Assembly (NCBI RefSeq): GCF_000702305.1
Contig: NZ_JNLC01000001.1
Location: 124,001 to 188,000, forward strand
Origin: Allobosea sp. 117
GTDB lineage: Bacteria; Pseudomonadota; Alphaproteobacteria; Rhizobiales; Xanthobacteraceae
Length of the DNA stretch: 64,000 bases
Reading direction: 5' to 3'
Of the stretch, positions 44,961 to 53,567 are shown piece by piece; the first letter of the stretch is position 1; each line of letters opens with the position of its first letter. The position numbers and the translations under genes are program-made. The notes under the pieces are model-generated. The model had not been told where the DNA came from and did no database searches. It saw nothing but the letters and a program-made list of their open reading frames with translations.

Positions 44961-46085
44961 ATGAAGCCTGATGTTTTCTCGGTCGTCGCGCAGTACCGGT
45001 ATCCGTTCATCCGGCCCCGGCTGCCCGACCTCGCCGAGGTGGCCGAGGAGTTTGCACGCTCGCGTGCGGCGAATTTCTATTCCAATTTCGGCCCGTGCTC
45101 GATCGCCCTCGAAGAGGACATCGAGGCCGCCTACCTGACCGACACGGTCGCCGTGACCTGCGCCAACTGCACCGCGGGACTGTCGGGCGCCCTCATCGCG
45201 CTGAAGGTGGACGGGCCGGTGCTGATCCCCGCCTTCACCTTTCCGGCGACGCTCTCGGCCGTGCGCGGCGCGGGGCTGGAACCGGTGGTCGGCGACGTCG
45301 ATCCCACGACCGGCGTGCTGGACGCGGCCGCCGCCGAGGCGGCGATCGCGGCGCGCGGCTGCCGGGCGGTGATCGCGGTCAGGCCCTACGGCATCTGGGG
45401 CGACATGAGCGCGCTCGCCGAGGTGTGCCGGCGCGCCGGCGTGCCGCTGATCATCGACAACGCCGCCGGGCTCGGCGTCTCCCGCGAGGTGGTGGCGCGC
45501 TATGCCGTGCCGGGGGCGATCGAGCTGTTCTCGCTGCACGCCACCAAGCCGTTCGGCGTGGGCGAGGGCGGGATCGCCATCGGGCCGGCGGCGATGGAGA
45601 ACGAGCTGCGCTCGGCATTCAACTTCGGCCTGTGGACGCTCGGCAGCCTGAAGCCGGGGCAGGGCATCAACGGCAAGATGGACGAGCTCACCGCCGCGAT
45701 GGCGCGGGTGGTGCTGCGCTATCTGCCGCGCCGGCTGGCGCAGCGCCAGGCGATGGCGGCGCGCTACAACCTCCACGCCGCGCAGGTCGGCATCGAGACC
45801 TTCTGCGCGGTCGGGCAGGAGGAGATTTCGCCCTGGCAGTGCTTCGCGCTCCGGCTGCCGGAAGGTGTGAAGGTCGAAGCGCTGATCGCCGCCAGCGCGG
45901 CGTCGGGGCTGCAGGTCCGACGCTACTACTTCCCGCCGCTCGCCTATGAGGGCGAGGCTCCGCCGGAGCAGGCGAGGCGGCTTTCCAGCCGGGCGGTGTG
46001 CCTGCCGATCTATGACGGCGCCGAGGCCGCTCAGGCCGACGAGATCTGGTCGGTCTTCACCGCCGCGCTGGCGACGGCCTCCTGA
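44961..46085 (+). CDS. DegT/DnrJ/EryC1/StrS-type sugar aminotransferase
   Basis: A 374-residue PLP enzyme of the sugar-aminotransferase family. The PLP lysine is Lys196 in SLHATKPFGVGEGG; VIDN-type Asp is in LIIDNAAGLGV; the phosphate-binding region is CANCTAGLSGALIALK; and VLIPAFTFPATLSAVRGAGL is the family hallmark. These enzymes transaminate nucleotide keto-sugars to amino sugars. Together with the NeuD-like acyltransferase at 34463 it points to an N-acylated amino sugar. The ATG at 44961 has GGGGTGG just upstream. It is divergent from the large glycosyltransferase; the 286 bp between them hold both promoters and a CACCCaatgtgGGGTG inverted repeat near 44792-44807. Confidence 0.87.
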   Translation: MKPDVFSVVAQYRYPFIRPRLPDLAEVAEEFARSRAANFYSNFGPCSIALEEDIEAAYLTDTVAVTCANCTAGLSGALIALKVDGPVLIPAFTFPATLSAVRGAGLEPVVGDVDPTTGVLDAAAAEAAIAARGCRAVIAVRPYGIWGDMSALAEVCRRAGVPLIIDNAAGLGVSREVVARYAVPGAIELFSLHATKPFGVGEGGIAIGPAAMENELRSAFNFGLWTLGSLKPGQGINGKMDELTAAMARVVLRYLPRRLAQRQAMAARYNLHAAQVGIETFCAVGQEEISPWQCFALRLPEGVKVEALIAASAASGLQVRRYYFPPLAYEGEAPPEQARRLSSRAVCLPIYDGAEAAQADEIWSVFTAALATAS

Positions 46086-46108
46086 GGGCCTGACGGAAGT
46101 CGCCCCGG

Positions 46109-46134
46109 GCCGTCATGCCTAGCCATGACGGCCG
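46109..46134. terminator. Perfect 10-bp hairpin between convergent genes
   Basis: GGCCGTCATG (46109-46118) and CATGACGGCC (46125-46134) form a perfect stem with a 6-nt loop between the aminotransferase and the GT2 gene. There is no T-tract on either strand, so termination is plausible but not certain. Confidence 0.55.
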
Positions 46135-46187
46135 AGAGGGTCCAGGCCGATCACCCGACCCAATTCCGGGGTAGGCTCTGAGGTTGC

Positions 46188-47225
46188 TCAGTCGAGATAG
46201 GTCTCGTCCGGGCGCGGCACGAAGGGCGTGCGCTCCGGCAGCCGGTAATAGGACGTCAGCGGCTGGTCGATGAAGTGCATGCGCGGGCGCAGGTGCTTGA
46301 TCCGGCGGATGAAATTCCAGTCGCCCGGCTCGCCCACGCGATAGGCATAGACGTCCGCGTGCAGGCGCTTGAAGAAGCTGTGGTAGAGTGTCATGCCGAG
46401 CCCGACCTGCGCATATTCCATCAGGCCGTTGCCCCACATCTTCCAGCTTCCGTCCGGCTGCTGGAACCAGAACTTATGCCAGACGAGGTCGGCGCGGTTG
46501 CGCTGCGCGGTCTCGACCGCGAGGGCGATGCGCTCCGGCTCGTAGGTGTCGTCCTCGTCGAGATGGGTGATGAAGCGCCCGCAAATCTTGTCGCGCGCAT
46601 GGTTGCCGGGAATCGTGCCGGCGACGCACCAGCGGTCGCGGCCGGGCGGCGGATAGATCGACGGGCGGTCCAGATTGTAGAACTCGATGCGGCTGTCGCC
46701 GACGGCGGCGACGCGCTCGGCGGTGTCGTCGGTGCAGTAGTCGCCGACGATGACGATCTGCAGGTTCTTGTAGGTCTGGGCCTGCAGCGAGGCGATGCAG
46801 CGCTCGACGAGCAGCTCCGAGCGGTTGTGCGTGATCACCACCACGGTGACCAGCGGCTCGGCTTCCGTGAAGGCGAGCTGGTATTCAGCGGTCTTGCGGG
46901 CGGCGTGGAACTCCTCGCGCAGCGGCGCCAGCCCCTCGATCTCGCCAAGCACATAGTCGACGCGCTGGGCCTCGTGGCGGATCAGCGCCCTGAGCTCGGT
47001 GTTCTCCTGCTTCAGCTCGGCGATCTGCGCACGCAAGGCCTCGATGCCGCCGGCTTCGCTGACCGTCTTCTCGAGAAGGGCGAGGCGCTCATAGAGCAGC
47101 GGCGATACCGGATCGTTCCGCCGGAGGACGCGCTGAAGCAGCGATTCACCCGTGCCATTGCCGGCATCGAGTGATTCCGGCACGACGGTTCCGCCCAAGG
47201 CGTGGCGCAGGCGCTGAAGCATCAT
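46188..47225 (-). CDS. Family 2 glycosyltransferase with N-terminal coiled coil
   Basis: A 345-residue protein. Residues 45-115 form a coiled coil (YERLALLEKTVSEAGGIEAL, AQIAELKQENTELRALIRHE). From about 125 a GT-A domain begins: VTVVVITHNRSELLVERCIA, the donor strand GDYCTDDTAERVAAVG, and the metal motif ITHLDEDDTYEPERI in which DED replaces the classic DxD. The tail YHSFFKRLHADVYAYRVGEP holds the acceptor region. No membrane helix, so it works on the cytoplasmic face. ATGs at 47225 and 47222 are both preceded by GGGGAGG. It is monocistronic and transcribed toward the aminotransferase. Confidence 0.85.
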   Translation of the reverse strand: MMLQRLRHALGGTVVPESLDAGNGTGESLLQRVLRRNDPVSPLLYERLALLEKTVSEAGGIEALRAQIAELKQENTELRALIRHEAQRVDYVLGEIEGLAPLREEFHAARKTAEYQLAFTEAEPLVTVVVITHNRSELLVERCIASLQAQTYKNLQIVIVGDYCTDDTAERVAAVGDSRIEFYNLDRPSIYPPPGRDRWCVAGTIPGNHARDKICGRFITHLDEDDTYEPERIALAVETAQRNRADLVWHKFWFQQPDGSWKMWGNGLMEYAQVGLGMTLYHSFFKRLHADVYAYRVGEPGDWNFIRRIKHLRPRMHFIDQPLTSYYRLPERTPFVPRPDETYLD

Positions 47226-47580
47226 CCCTCCCCAAGGGTGCTTCGTTCGCCGAAACCCCCGCCCCAGATGACTTCGCGGAACTTTATGGCATGCGCGCTG
47301 GAGGAGTTCAAATCGAGCTTAGCATCAGAGGTTGTCTATCGGGCGGAGCGTGGCGCCCGTGCATCAGCCGGATCATGATGCCACCCGACCGGCGGTGGCG
47401 GAGCGGTTCCGGCGCTTTCCGCCCGCCCGAGATTCTTGCCTCGCCACTGGGCGTGCGATAAAGCCGCTCCATGTTCGCGTCTATCCAGTCGAGCGCGGTG
47501 TCGCGCATTGCGTCGGCAAATGGCCGTGGTCCGGATTGCCGGATCGCCCTCGCGCGGTGCGGCTGGGGCGGGAGGCGGCG
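47226..47580. other. 355-bp gene-free divergent promoter region
   Basis: Lies between the GT2 gene (minus) and the unassigned gene at 47581 (plus). It must carry both promoters but I see no convincing -35/-10 pair, palindrome or repeat. A 66-codon minus-strand frame at 47308-47508 is open but has no recognisable protein features. Confidence 0.4.
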
Positions 47581-49050
47581 ATGAAAGTCATACTACTGGC
47601 GACGCCGGAGCTCGAGGCCACGCTCGGCCAGCTCGGCCTCGGCGACCATCTCCGCATCCTTCCGATCGAGGCGCTGCTGTCGCTCTCCATGAGCGAGCTG
47701 TCCTCCGGCGATCCGGATCAGGTTACCGAGAACGCGGTGCGCGGCTTCCCGGCCGGGGTGATCGTCGGCGACATCGACGCGGCGACGCTGGAGCGGCTGA
47801 AGAGCGTCGCATCGGCGCTGCTGCCGGCATTCTCGACCATTCCTCCGGTCCATCAATATCGCCCCGGCGACGAGAGCGGGCTGATGTCCTGGGTCACCGG
47901 GCGGCTCACCGGCCTGTCGGCGGCCCATGCGGTGGAAGCCGGCCGGGCGGCGCTGCAGCTCGGGACGATGCGCATCGCGCTGGAGCATTCCGAGCGCGCC
48001 GTGCGGCGGCTGGAGAAGGTCCTGGAGGTCGTGCTGGTCACGACCGGGCCGGTGCTGAATTTCCAGATCCCGCCCAATGGCGATTACGTTCCGCTGGCCG
48101 GGGAGCTCCGCCAGCCGATCGACGGCGTGCATGACGCGATCCACGGCTTCGACCTCATGCTGCGCTGCCGGCCGGGCATCTCCAACGGCATCGTCCGGGT
48201 CGAGCTCGTGGGGCAGCAGTCCGGCGAGCGCGTCGCGAGCTGGCGCGTCGAGGAAGCGCAGATCCGGTCCGGCTGGAACCGCTTCGACTGCCCGTCCTTC
48301 GAGCGCGCCATGGTCGAGCCGGTGCTGATCAAGGTCCGGGGCGAGCAGGCCGAGCGCTGCGAGATCGGACTCGGCACGGCGACGCCTGAGGCGCCCGGCG
48401 TGCTGGCGCTGCGCGTGTGGGGCAGCCTGCCGGCGGTCGACCTGCCGCGCTCGGGCATCGGCCATCCGGCGGAAGGCGTGCTGTTCGCGCGCACCGGCAA
48501 GGTCGGCACCACCCTGCCGCTGACCGACCGCCTGCCGTTCGTCGAGCCCGCCGGTCCGCACGACGCGAGTCTGATCAAGTGGCGGACGGAGGCCGGCGCC
48601 CTCGAAGTGCATCCGCAAGGGGCCGTGCCGACTCTCGCGGTGATCGCGCGCCTGCCGGCGCGGCGGGTGCGCACGCTCCGGGCGAAGGTGCGGCTGGGGC
48701 ATCCCGAGGCGCAGCCCGCCGACTTCGCGCTCTGGGCGGGCATCGCCGGCGAAGCCTATCCCTTCGCCCCGGCGAAGGAGGCGACCAGGCCGCGCGGCTT
48801 TGGTCTCATCCGCGGGCGCGAGGCGAGCGAGCCGGCCGGCAGCGCGGCCGATGCCAAGGTCGACTGGCTGTCCCTGCTCGCCGACGAGGAGGGAGAGGTC
48901 GTCTTCCGCTTCCCGGAGCCGGTGACCGGCGAGATCGACATCGTGCTCGCCACCCGCAACCCGACCCCGGACAGCCGCTATAGCTGGGCGCTGTTCCGCT
49001 CGCTCGTCGCCGAGATCGAGCCGGAACATGGTGCCGGAGCTCTCGCGTGA
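47581..49050 (+). CDS. Unassigned protein of the glycan island (possibly DUF6212)
   Basis: A 489-residue soluble protein without signal peptide or membrane helix. The N-terminal part (MKVILLATPELEATLGQLGL) is alpha/beta; the middle (about 155-320) is beta-rich, with LNFQIPPNGDYVPLAGELRQ and FDLMLRCRPGISNGIVRVEL, reminiscent of carbohydrate-binding jelly-roll modules; a second beta-rich module follows at 330-489. I recall a Hyphomicrobiales family, DUF6212, with this layout near glycosyltransferases, but that is memory only. GGGAGG precedes the ATG. The stop overlaps the start of the GT2-GT4 gene by 4 bp (GTGA), so the two products probably act together. Confidence 0.7.
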   Translation: MKVILLATPELEATLGQLGLGDHLRILPIEALLSLSMSELSSGDPDQVTENAVRGFPAGVIVGDIDAATLERLKSVASALLPAFSTIPPVHQYRPGDESGLMSWVTGRLTGLSAAHAVEAGRAALQLGTMRIALEHSERAVRRLEKVLEVVLVTTGPVLNFQIPPNGDYVPLAGELRQPIDGVHDAIHGFDLMLRCRPGISNGIVRVELVGQQSGERVASWRVEEAQIRSGWNRFDCPSFERAMVEPVLIKVRGEQAERCEIGLGTATPEAPGVLALRVWGSLPAVDLPRSGIGHPAEGVLFARTGKVGTTLPLTDRLPFVEPAGPHDASLIKWRTEAGALEVHPQGAVPTLAVIARLPARRVRTLRAKVRLGHPEAQPADFALWAGIAGEAYPFAPAKEATRPRGFGLIRGREASEPAGSAADAKVDWLSLLADEEGEVVFRFPEPVTGEIDIVLATRNPTPDSRYSWALFRSLVAEIEPEHGAGALA

Positions 49051-51686
49051 CATCCGCCGACGCAGCGACCCCGAAGATCGCGGTGGTCATCCCGGTCTTC
49101 CGCCACAGCGCGCTGGTCTTCGACGCTCTCGCCTCGCTGCTCGCCCAGCCTTCGTTCGAGGAGCATGAGGTCGTCATCGTCGACGACGGCTGCCCGAACG
49201 TGCAGACGGCCGCGACCCTTGCCGGGCTCTCCGACCTTCATCCGAACATCCATTACCTCCGCCAGATCAATCGCGGGCTGAGCGGCGCGCGCAATCGCGG
49301 CATCACCTACGCGCTCGAACATTTTCCCGCCTGCGAGGCGATCTTCTTCCTCGATGCGGACAACCGTCTCGAACCCCACGCCTTCGCGCGCTTCGAATGG
49401 GCGCTGGCCGAGCGTCCGGCGGACTGGTTCTACCCGGACATCCGCATGTTCGGGTTCGAGTGGAACACCGATTATTCCGGGCCGTTCCGCCGGCTGGGGC
49501 TGATGTCCAGCAATATCTGCGAGGCGGGCAGCCTGGTGCGCACCCGCGTCTTCAGGAGCGGCGCGCGCTTCGACGAGGCGATGCGCGAGGGCTTCGAGGA
49601 CTGGGAGTTCTGGCTGAATTGCCTCGAACGGGGCTTTCGCGGCGAGCACCTGCCCGATTCCGGCTTCCGCTACCGCAAGCGCGCCGAGAGCATGCTGTCG
49701 GAATCGCACCGGGTGGCGGAATCCATCCTCGCCTATATGGACCGCAAGCACCCGTGGCGCAGCGACCTTTCCGTGCTCAGCGCGCTGGAGCATGTCGAGG
49801 CGCCGCGCTACGCCATCATCGACACCGATAGCGGCCAAGTGAGGCTGACCAGCGATCCGAGGCTCGAAGGCGAGACGCTTTCGCTCGACGCCTATGCGCA
49901 GCGCCTGCGCGAGGCGAGCGCCCGGCCCAACTGGCATACGGCGGGCGGCTACGTCGTCATGGCGTCGGGCGCGGTGCTGGAGCGGCTGGCCTCCTACGGC
50001 CTGCTCAATTCCCTGCTCTGGGACATGGAGTTCCAGCTCGAGGAGCAGCACATCGTCGCCTGGTCGCTGGAGCCGGGAAAAGGCGGCCGCATCAGCCTGG
50101 AGAAGGCAGAGTACTCGCCCGATGTGCCGGTCCACGCCATCGGCATACGGATGAACGCGCTGCGGCGGGTGATCGTCGATCCGGGCCGGGCGCTGGCCAA
50201 CGGCATATTGACGGCCAATCCCGACATCAAATTCTGCCGGCGCAGGCTCGCTCTGCCGGAGGGTGCCGACGCGTTCGAGGGGCGCGGCGATGCGGTGCGC
50301 CGGCTCGTCGACTTCTGCCTGCGACTGGGCGAGGCGGGCTTTCCCCTGCCGTGGGGCGGCCGGTACGACGTCGCGGTGGGGACCCACGATCTCGCCGATC
50401 TCGCGATCGCCTCCCGCCTGAAGTTCGACGGCAGCATTGCGAGCAATAAGGTCGGGTCGCGCCGCGGGCGCATCGCCTTCGCGCTGCCGATCGTCGAGTT
50501 CGGCGGGGTCGAGAAGGTCACCACCTTCGTGGCGAAGGAAATGCGCCGGGCCGGATACGAGGTCGATCTCTTCGTGCTCGGCCCCTCCAGCCTGGCGCTG
50601 CGCGGCGACCACGCCGAGGCGTTCGATTCAACCTTCATCGTCGACCAGTTCCCTTTCAACCGCTTCGACGGCTTTGCCTATCTCGGCACGCAATTGCCCA
50701 GCCTCAGCGCTCCGAAGGAATGCACGCACCTCACCAGCCTGCTCTCGGCCTATGAGGCGGTCTTCAGTTGCCATGCGGCCGACGCGCTCGGCTCGTTCGC
50801 GGCGTTGCGCAAGCTCGGCGTCGTGACGGTGAATTATCTGCATCTGCTGGAGTACACGCTCGGCGGGCGCATGGTCGGCCTGCCGATCATCGGCCTTGCC
50901 TATGAGCATGCGACCGACCTGATGCTGACCTGCTCCCGGCGCCTCGCCACCGAGCTCGGCATGATGGGCGTCCCTGGCCACAAGATCGCGGTGGTGCCGA
51001 ACGCGCCGGGCATGAATCGCGACGAGGCGCGGATCGCCGCCGCGCGGGCCGAGCGCGCGCGCCGCCATGCCGCCGGCGAACCGCTGAACGTCGTCTATTT
51101 CGGGCGGTTCGACTTCCAGAAGGGCATGGACCGGCTGTTCGCCCTGTTCGCCGCGCTGCGGACGGAGCCGACGCGGTTCCGGCTTTCCGTCATAGGCGGT
51201 TCGGTCGTCGGCCGGTTTTCCGGCTCGCTCGGCCATCTCTCGGACGCCGTGCAGCCGGCGGTCTATGACGAGGCCGGCATCGCCGACATCTACGAATGGG
51301 CCGACGTGCTGGTGCTGCCGTCGCGCTTCGAGGGCGCGCCGCTCTCCATACTGGAGGCGAAGATGTACGGCGTCGTGCCGGTGGCGACCGATGTCGGCGC
51401 GGTCAGCGAGATCATCGCGGATGGCGAGGACGGCTTCCTGGTGAAGGAGGACGACCCTGTGGCGGACATGATCGGCCTGATGGACCGCCTCGCGGCCGAT
51501 CGCACGCTCCTTGCCGCGATGTCGGAGCGTGCCGTTGCCTCGGCCGACGGGCTGACATGGTCGCGCAGCGTCGCGCCCCTGCTGGGCCGCCTCGAGGAGC
51601 TGATCGCCGCCCGGCGGCGCGACATTCCGGGCATCGAGAAGATCGTGCCCGAACTCGCGAGCCTCGGCGCCCAGAAGCGCCGCTGA
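49047..51686 (+). CDS. Bifunctional GT2-GT4 glycosyltransferase
   Basis: An 879-residue protein with two glycosyltransferase folds. N-terminal GT-A domain (1-250): KIAVVIPVFRHSALVFDAL, HEVVIVDDGCPN, and the metal motif IFFLDADNRLEPHAF. A middle section (250-450) has no clear match. C-terminal GT-B family 4 domain (about 470-860): RIAFALPIVEFGGVEKVTTF, LNVVYFGRFDFQKGMDRLFA and the donor loop FEGAPLSILEAKMYGVVPVA. Two active sites in one chain suggest consecutive sugar transfers. Start is GTG at 49047, coupled to the preceding gene. After its stop there is a 249-bp gap before the gntR gene, marking the end of the glycan island. Confidence 0.88.
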   Translation: MTSADAATPKIAVVIPVFRHSALVFDALASLLAQPSFEEHEVVIVDDGCPNVQTAATLAGLSDLHPNIHYLRQINRGLSGARNRGITYALEHFPACEAIFFLDADNRLEPHAFARFEWALAERPADWFYPDIRMFGFEWNTDYSGPFRRLGLMSSNICEAGSLVRTRVFRSGARFDEAMREGFEDWEFWLNCLERGFRGEHLPDSGFRYRKRAESMLSESHRVAESILAYMDRKHPWRSDLSVLSALEHVEAPRYAIIDTDSGQVRLTSDPRLEGETLSLDAYAQRLREASARPNWHTAGGYVVMASGAVLERLASYGLLNSLLWDMEFQLEEQHIVAWSLEPGKGGRISLEKAEYSPDVPVHAIGIRMNALRRVIVDPGRALANGILTANPDIKFCRRRLALPEGADAFEGRGDAVRRLVDFCLRLGEAGFPLPWGGRYDVAVGTHDLADLAIASRLKFDGSIASNKVGSRRGRIAFALPIVEFGGVEKVTTFVAKEMRRAGYEVDLFVLGPSSLALRGDHAEAFDSTFIVDQFPFNRFDGFAYLGTQLPSLSAPKECTHLTSLLSAYEAVFSCHAADALGSFAALRKLGVVTVNYLHLLEYTLGGRMVGLPIIGLAYEHATDLMLTCSRRLATELGMMGVPGHKIAVVPNAPGMNRDEARIAAARAERARRHAAGEPLNVVYFGRFDFQKGMDRLFALFAALRTEPTRFRLSVIGGSVVGRFSGSLGHLSDAVQPAVYDEAGIADIYEWADVLVLPSRFEGAPLSILEAKMYGVVPVATDVGAVSEIIADGEDGFLVKEDDPVADMIGLMDRLAADRTLLAAMSERAVASADGLTWSRSVAPLLGRLEELIAARRRDIPGIEKIVPELASLGAQKRR

Positions 51687-51906
51687 CAGCGGCGCAGCTT
51701 GTCGCGCGGGCAACGCTGCCTTTTCCTTAGCCATCATGCCTTGGAGCTGCGGGCCATGGCACGGGCCGTTTGACGCGCGCCCTGCGCCCGGCACGGTCCT
51801 TTTCGGGTCCTGCGGCCGGATAATCGCGGATTCCTGCCGTTCCGCGCGCTTATCGCTCCTCTTCTGCCAGCGGCAAGGAGAACTGGCACGGGGTTTGCTC
51901 TTCAAG

Positions 51907-51918
51907 CTTGCATACAAG
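51907..51918. promoter_or_regulatory. Operator-like palindrome CTTGCATACAAG upstream of gntR
   Basis: A near-perfect palindrome of the TTGnnnnCAA type bound by FCD-subfamily GntR regulators, 18 bp before the gntR ATG and overlapping the likely promoter or leader. It suggests autoregulation of the gntR-ABC operon. Confidence 0.55.
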
Positions 51919-51935
51919 TTTCGTGAGCAAGCGTG

Positions 51936-52691
51936 ATGAACCCGTCCACCGCCAATATCGAGGAAGCCATCCTCTCCGCCATTCTGGCGGGGCGGATCGC
52001 GCCGGGCACCCGGCTCGGTGAGCAGAAGCTCGCCGACCTCTTCAGCGTGTCGCGCACCCGCGTGCGCGAGGCGATGATGCGGCTGGAGACGCGCGGGGTG
52101 GTGCAGGTCAGCGCTCGGCGCGGCTGGTACGTGGTCGAGCCTTCGGCCGAGGAGGCGCGCGAAGCCTTCCATACGCGGCGGGTGATCGAGACCGGCCTGC
52201 TCCACACCGTCCGCGACATCTCGCCCAAGGCGCTCGGCAGCCTGAAGGAGCATGTCGCCGCCGAGCGCGCGGCGATCGAGAGCGGCGACGTCGGCTCGCG
52301 CGCCTGCCTGCTTGGCGACTTCCACATCCATCTCGCCGATGTCCTCGGCAACCGCCTGCTGACCGAGATCATCCGCGACCTCACTGCCCGCACCACCCTG
52401 ATCTCGATGCTCTACCAGCCGACCGAGAAAGCCGAGGAATCCAGCCACGACCACGAGGACATCGTGGCGGCGCTGGAGGCGCGCGACTTCGAGCGCGCCG
52501 CGAGCCTGATGGCCGAGCACATCGACAATGTCGAAGCCGGGCTCGACCTCGACACCAAGCCCGATCCGCTCGCCTCGCTGCGCGAGCTGCTGTCGCCTTC
52601 GACCTTCGCCGGCTCACCGCCTTCCATGCCTCATGCGCACACGCACGGGGCACCGCATGCACAGCCTTCCTCTCAACGGACCAAGGATTGA
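51936..52691 (+). CDS. GntR-family (FCD domain) transcriptional regulator
   Basis: A 251-residue regulator: N-terminal winged helix (IEEAILSAILAGRIAPGTRL, then SVSRTRVREAMMRLETRGVV) and a C-terminal all-helical FCD ligand domain with candidate metal ligands in GDFHIHLADVLGN and SHDHEDIVAALEARDFERAA. The tail (PSMPHAHTHGAPHAQPSSQR) is unusually His-rich for this family. FCD regulators usually respond to an acid or amino-acid substrate of the operon they control. The gene is 3 bp before the ABC binding-protein gene, so it regulates the transporter. ATG at 51936 is preferred over a GTG three bases upstream. Confidence 0.92.
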   Translation: MNPSTANIEEAILSAILAGRIAPGTRLGEQKLADLFSVSRTRVREAMMRLETRGVVQVSARRGWYVVEPSAEEAREAFHTRRVIETGLLHTVRDISPKALGSLKEHVAAERAAIESGDVGSRACLLGDFHIHLADVLGNRLLTEIIRDLTARTTLISMLYQPTEKAEESSHDHEDIVAALEARDFERAASLMAEHIDNVEAGLDLDTKPDPLASLRELLSPSTFAGSPPSMPHAHTHGAPHAQPSSQRTKD

Positions 52692-52694
52692 CCG

Positions 52695-53486
52695 ATGAAC
52701 CGTCGCTTCTTCCTCGCCGCCCTCGCCGGAGGGTTCCTCGCCGCCGCCATCGGGCTGCCGGATATCGCCAAGGCCGATGCGCTCGCCGACATTCTGGCGC
52801 GCAAGACCATCCGCATCGCGGTGCCGCAGGACTTTCCGCCCTTCGGCAGCGTCGGCGCCGACATGGCGCCCAAGGGCTATGACGTCGACATGGCGAAGCT
52901 GATCGCCGGCAAGCTCGGCGTGAAGCTGGAGCTGGTGCCGGTGACCAGCGCCAACCGCATCCCGTATCTGCAGACCAACAAGGTCGATCTCGTCATCTCC
53001 TCGCTCGGCAAGAACCCCGAGCGCGAGAAGGTCATCGACTTCTCGACCGCCTATGCGCCGTTCTTCAACGGCGTGTTCGGCCCGGCCGGCGTCGCGGTGA
53101 AGGATGCGGCCGGTCTTTCCGGCAAGACCATCGGTGTGACGCGCGGCGCGGTCGAGGATCTGGAGCTCACCAAGATCGCCCCCGCCGACGCCACCATCAA
53201 GCGCTACGAGGACAATAACGGCACCATCTCGGCCTTCCTCTCGGGTCAGGTCGATGTCGTCGCCACCGGCAATGTCGTGGCGGCGGCGATCATTGCCCGC
53301 AACCCGCCGAAGAAGCCGGAGATCAAGTTCCTGATCAAGAACTCGCCCTGCTACATCGGCCTCAACAAGAACGAGCCGGCGCTGCTGGAGAAGGTCAACG
53401 CGATCATCGCCGGCGCCAAGGCCGACGGCGCGCTCAACAAGATCGCGCAGCAGTGGCTCGGCGCCGACCTGCCGGCCGACATCTGA
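52695..53486 (+). CDS. Polar amino-acid ABC transporter substrate-binding protein (SBP family 3)
   Basis: A 263-residue periplasmic protein. The signal peptide (MNRRFFLAALAGGFLAAAIG, cleavage after AKA near residue 27) has a twin-arginine-like RRFFL start. The mature part has the SBP_bac_3 fold: TIRIAVPQDFPPFGSVG, GYDVDMAKLIAGKLGVKLEL, TNKVDLVISSLGKNPEREKV (with the Asp that salt-bridges amino-acid ligands nearby in DVDMAK), and KTIGVTRGAVEDLELTK. The VISSLGKNPER stretch holds the ligand-carboxylate Arg. The ligand is an amino-acid-like compound; which one is unknown. A 9-bp hairpin follows the gene. Confidence 0.93.
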   Translation: MNRRFFLAALAGGFLAAAIGLPDIAKADALADILARKTIRIAVPQDFPPFGSVGADMAPKGYDVDMAKLIAGKLGVKLELVPVTSANRIPYLQTNKVDLVISSLGKNPEREKVIDFSTAYAPFFNGVFGPAGVAVKDAAGLSGKTIGVTRGAVEDLELTKIAPADATIKRYEDNNGTISAFLSGQVDVVATGNVVAAAIIARNPPKKPEIKFLIKNSPCYIGLNKNEPALLEKVNAIIAGAKADGALNKIAQQWLGADLPADI

Positions 53487-53496
53487 CCGACGCATC

Positions 53497-53520
53497 GGAG
53501 CGGCCCGGGGCGGCCGCTCC
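53497..53520 (+). other. Intercistronic hairpin between binding protein and permeases
   Basis: GGAGCGGCC (53497-53505) and GGCCGCTCC (53512-53520) form a perfect 9-bp stem with a 6-nt loop and no T-tract. Such hairpins commonly protect the binding-protein part of the mRNA from 3' decay, so more binding protein than permease is made. Confidence 0.65.
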
Positions 53521-53567
53521 CCATCATCCTAGTGGGCGCTTCCCGAACAGAGGACGGGGGACGGGGC

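Noticed and set aside
47308..47508. 66-codon minus-strand frame in the 355-bp gap before 47581
   Set aside because: No ribosome-binding site, no hydrophobic or domain pattern and no coupling to neighbours; kept only as a remark in the gap entry.
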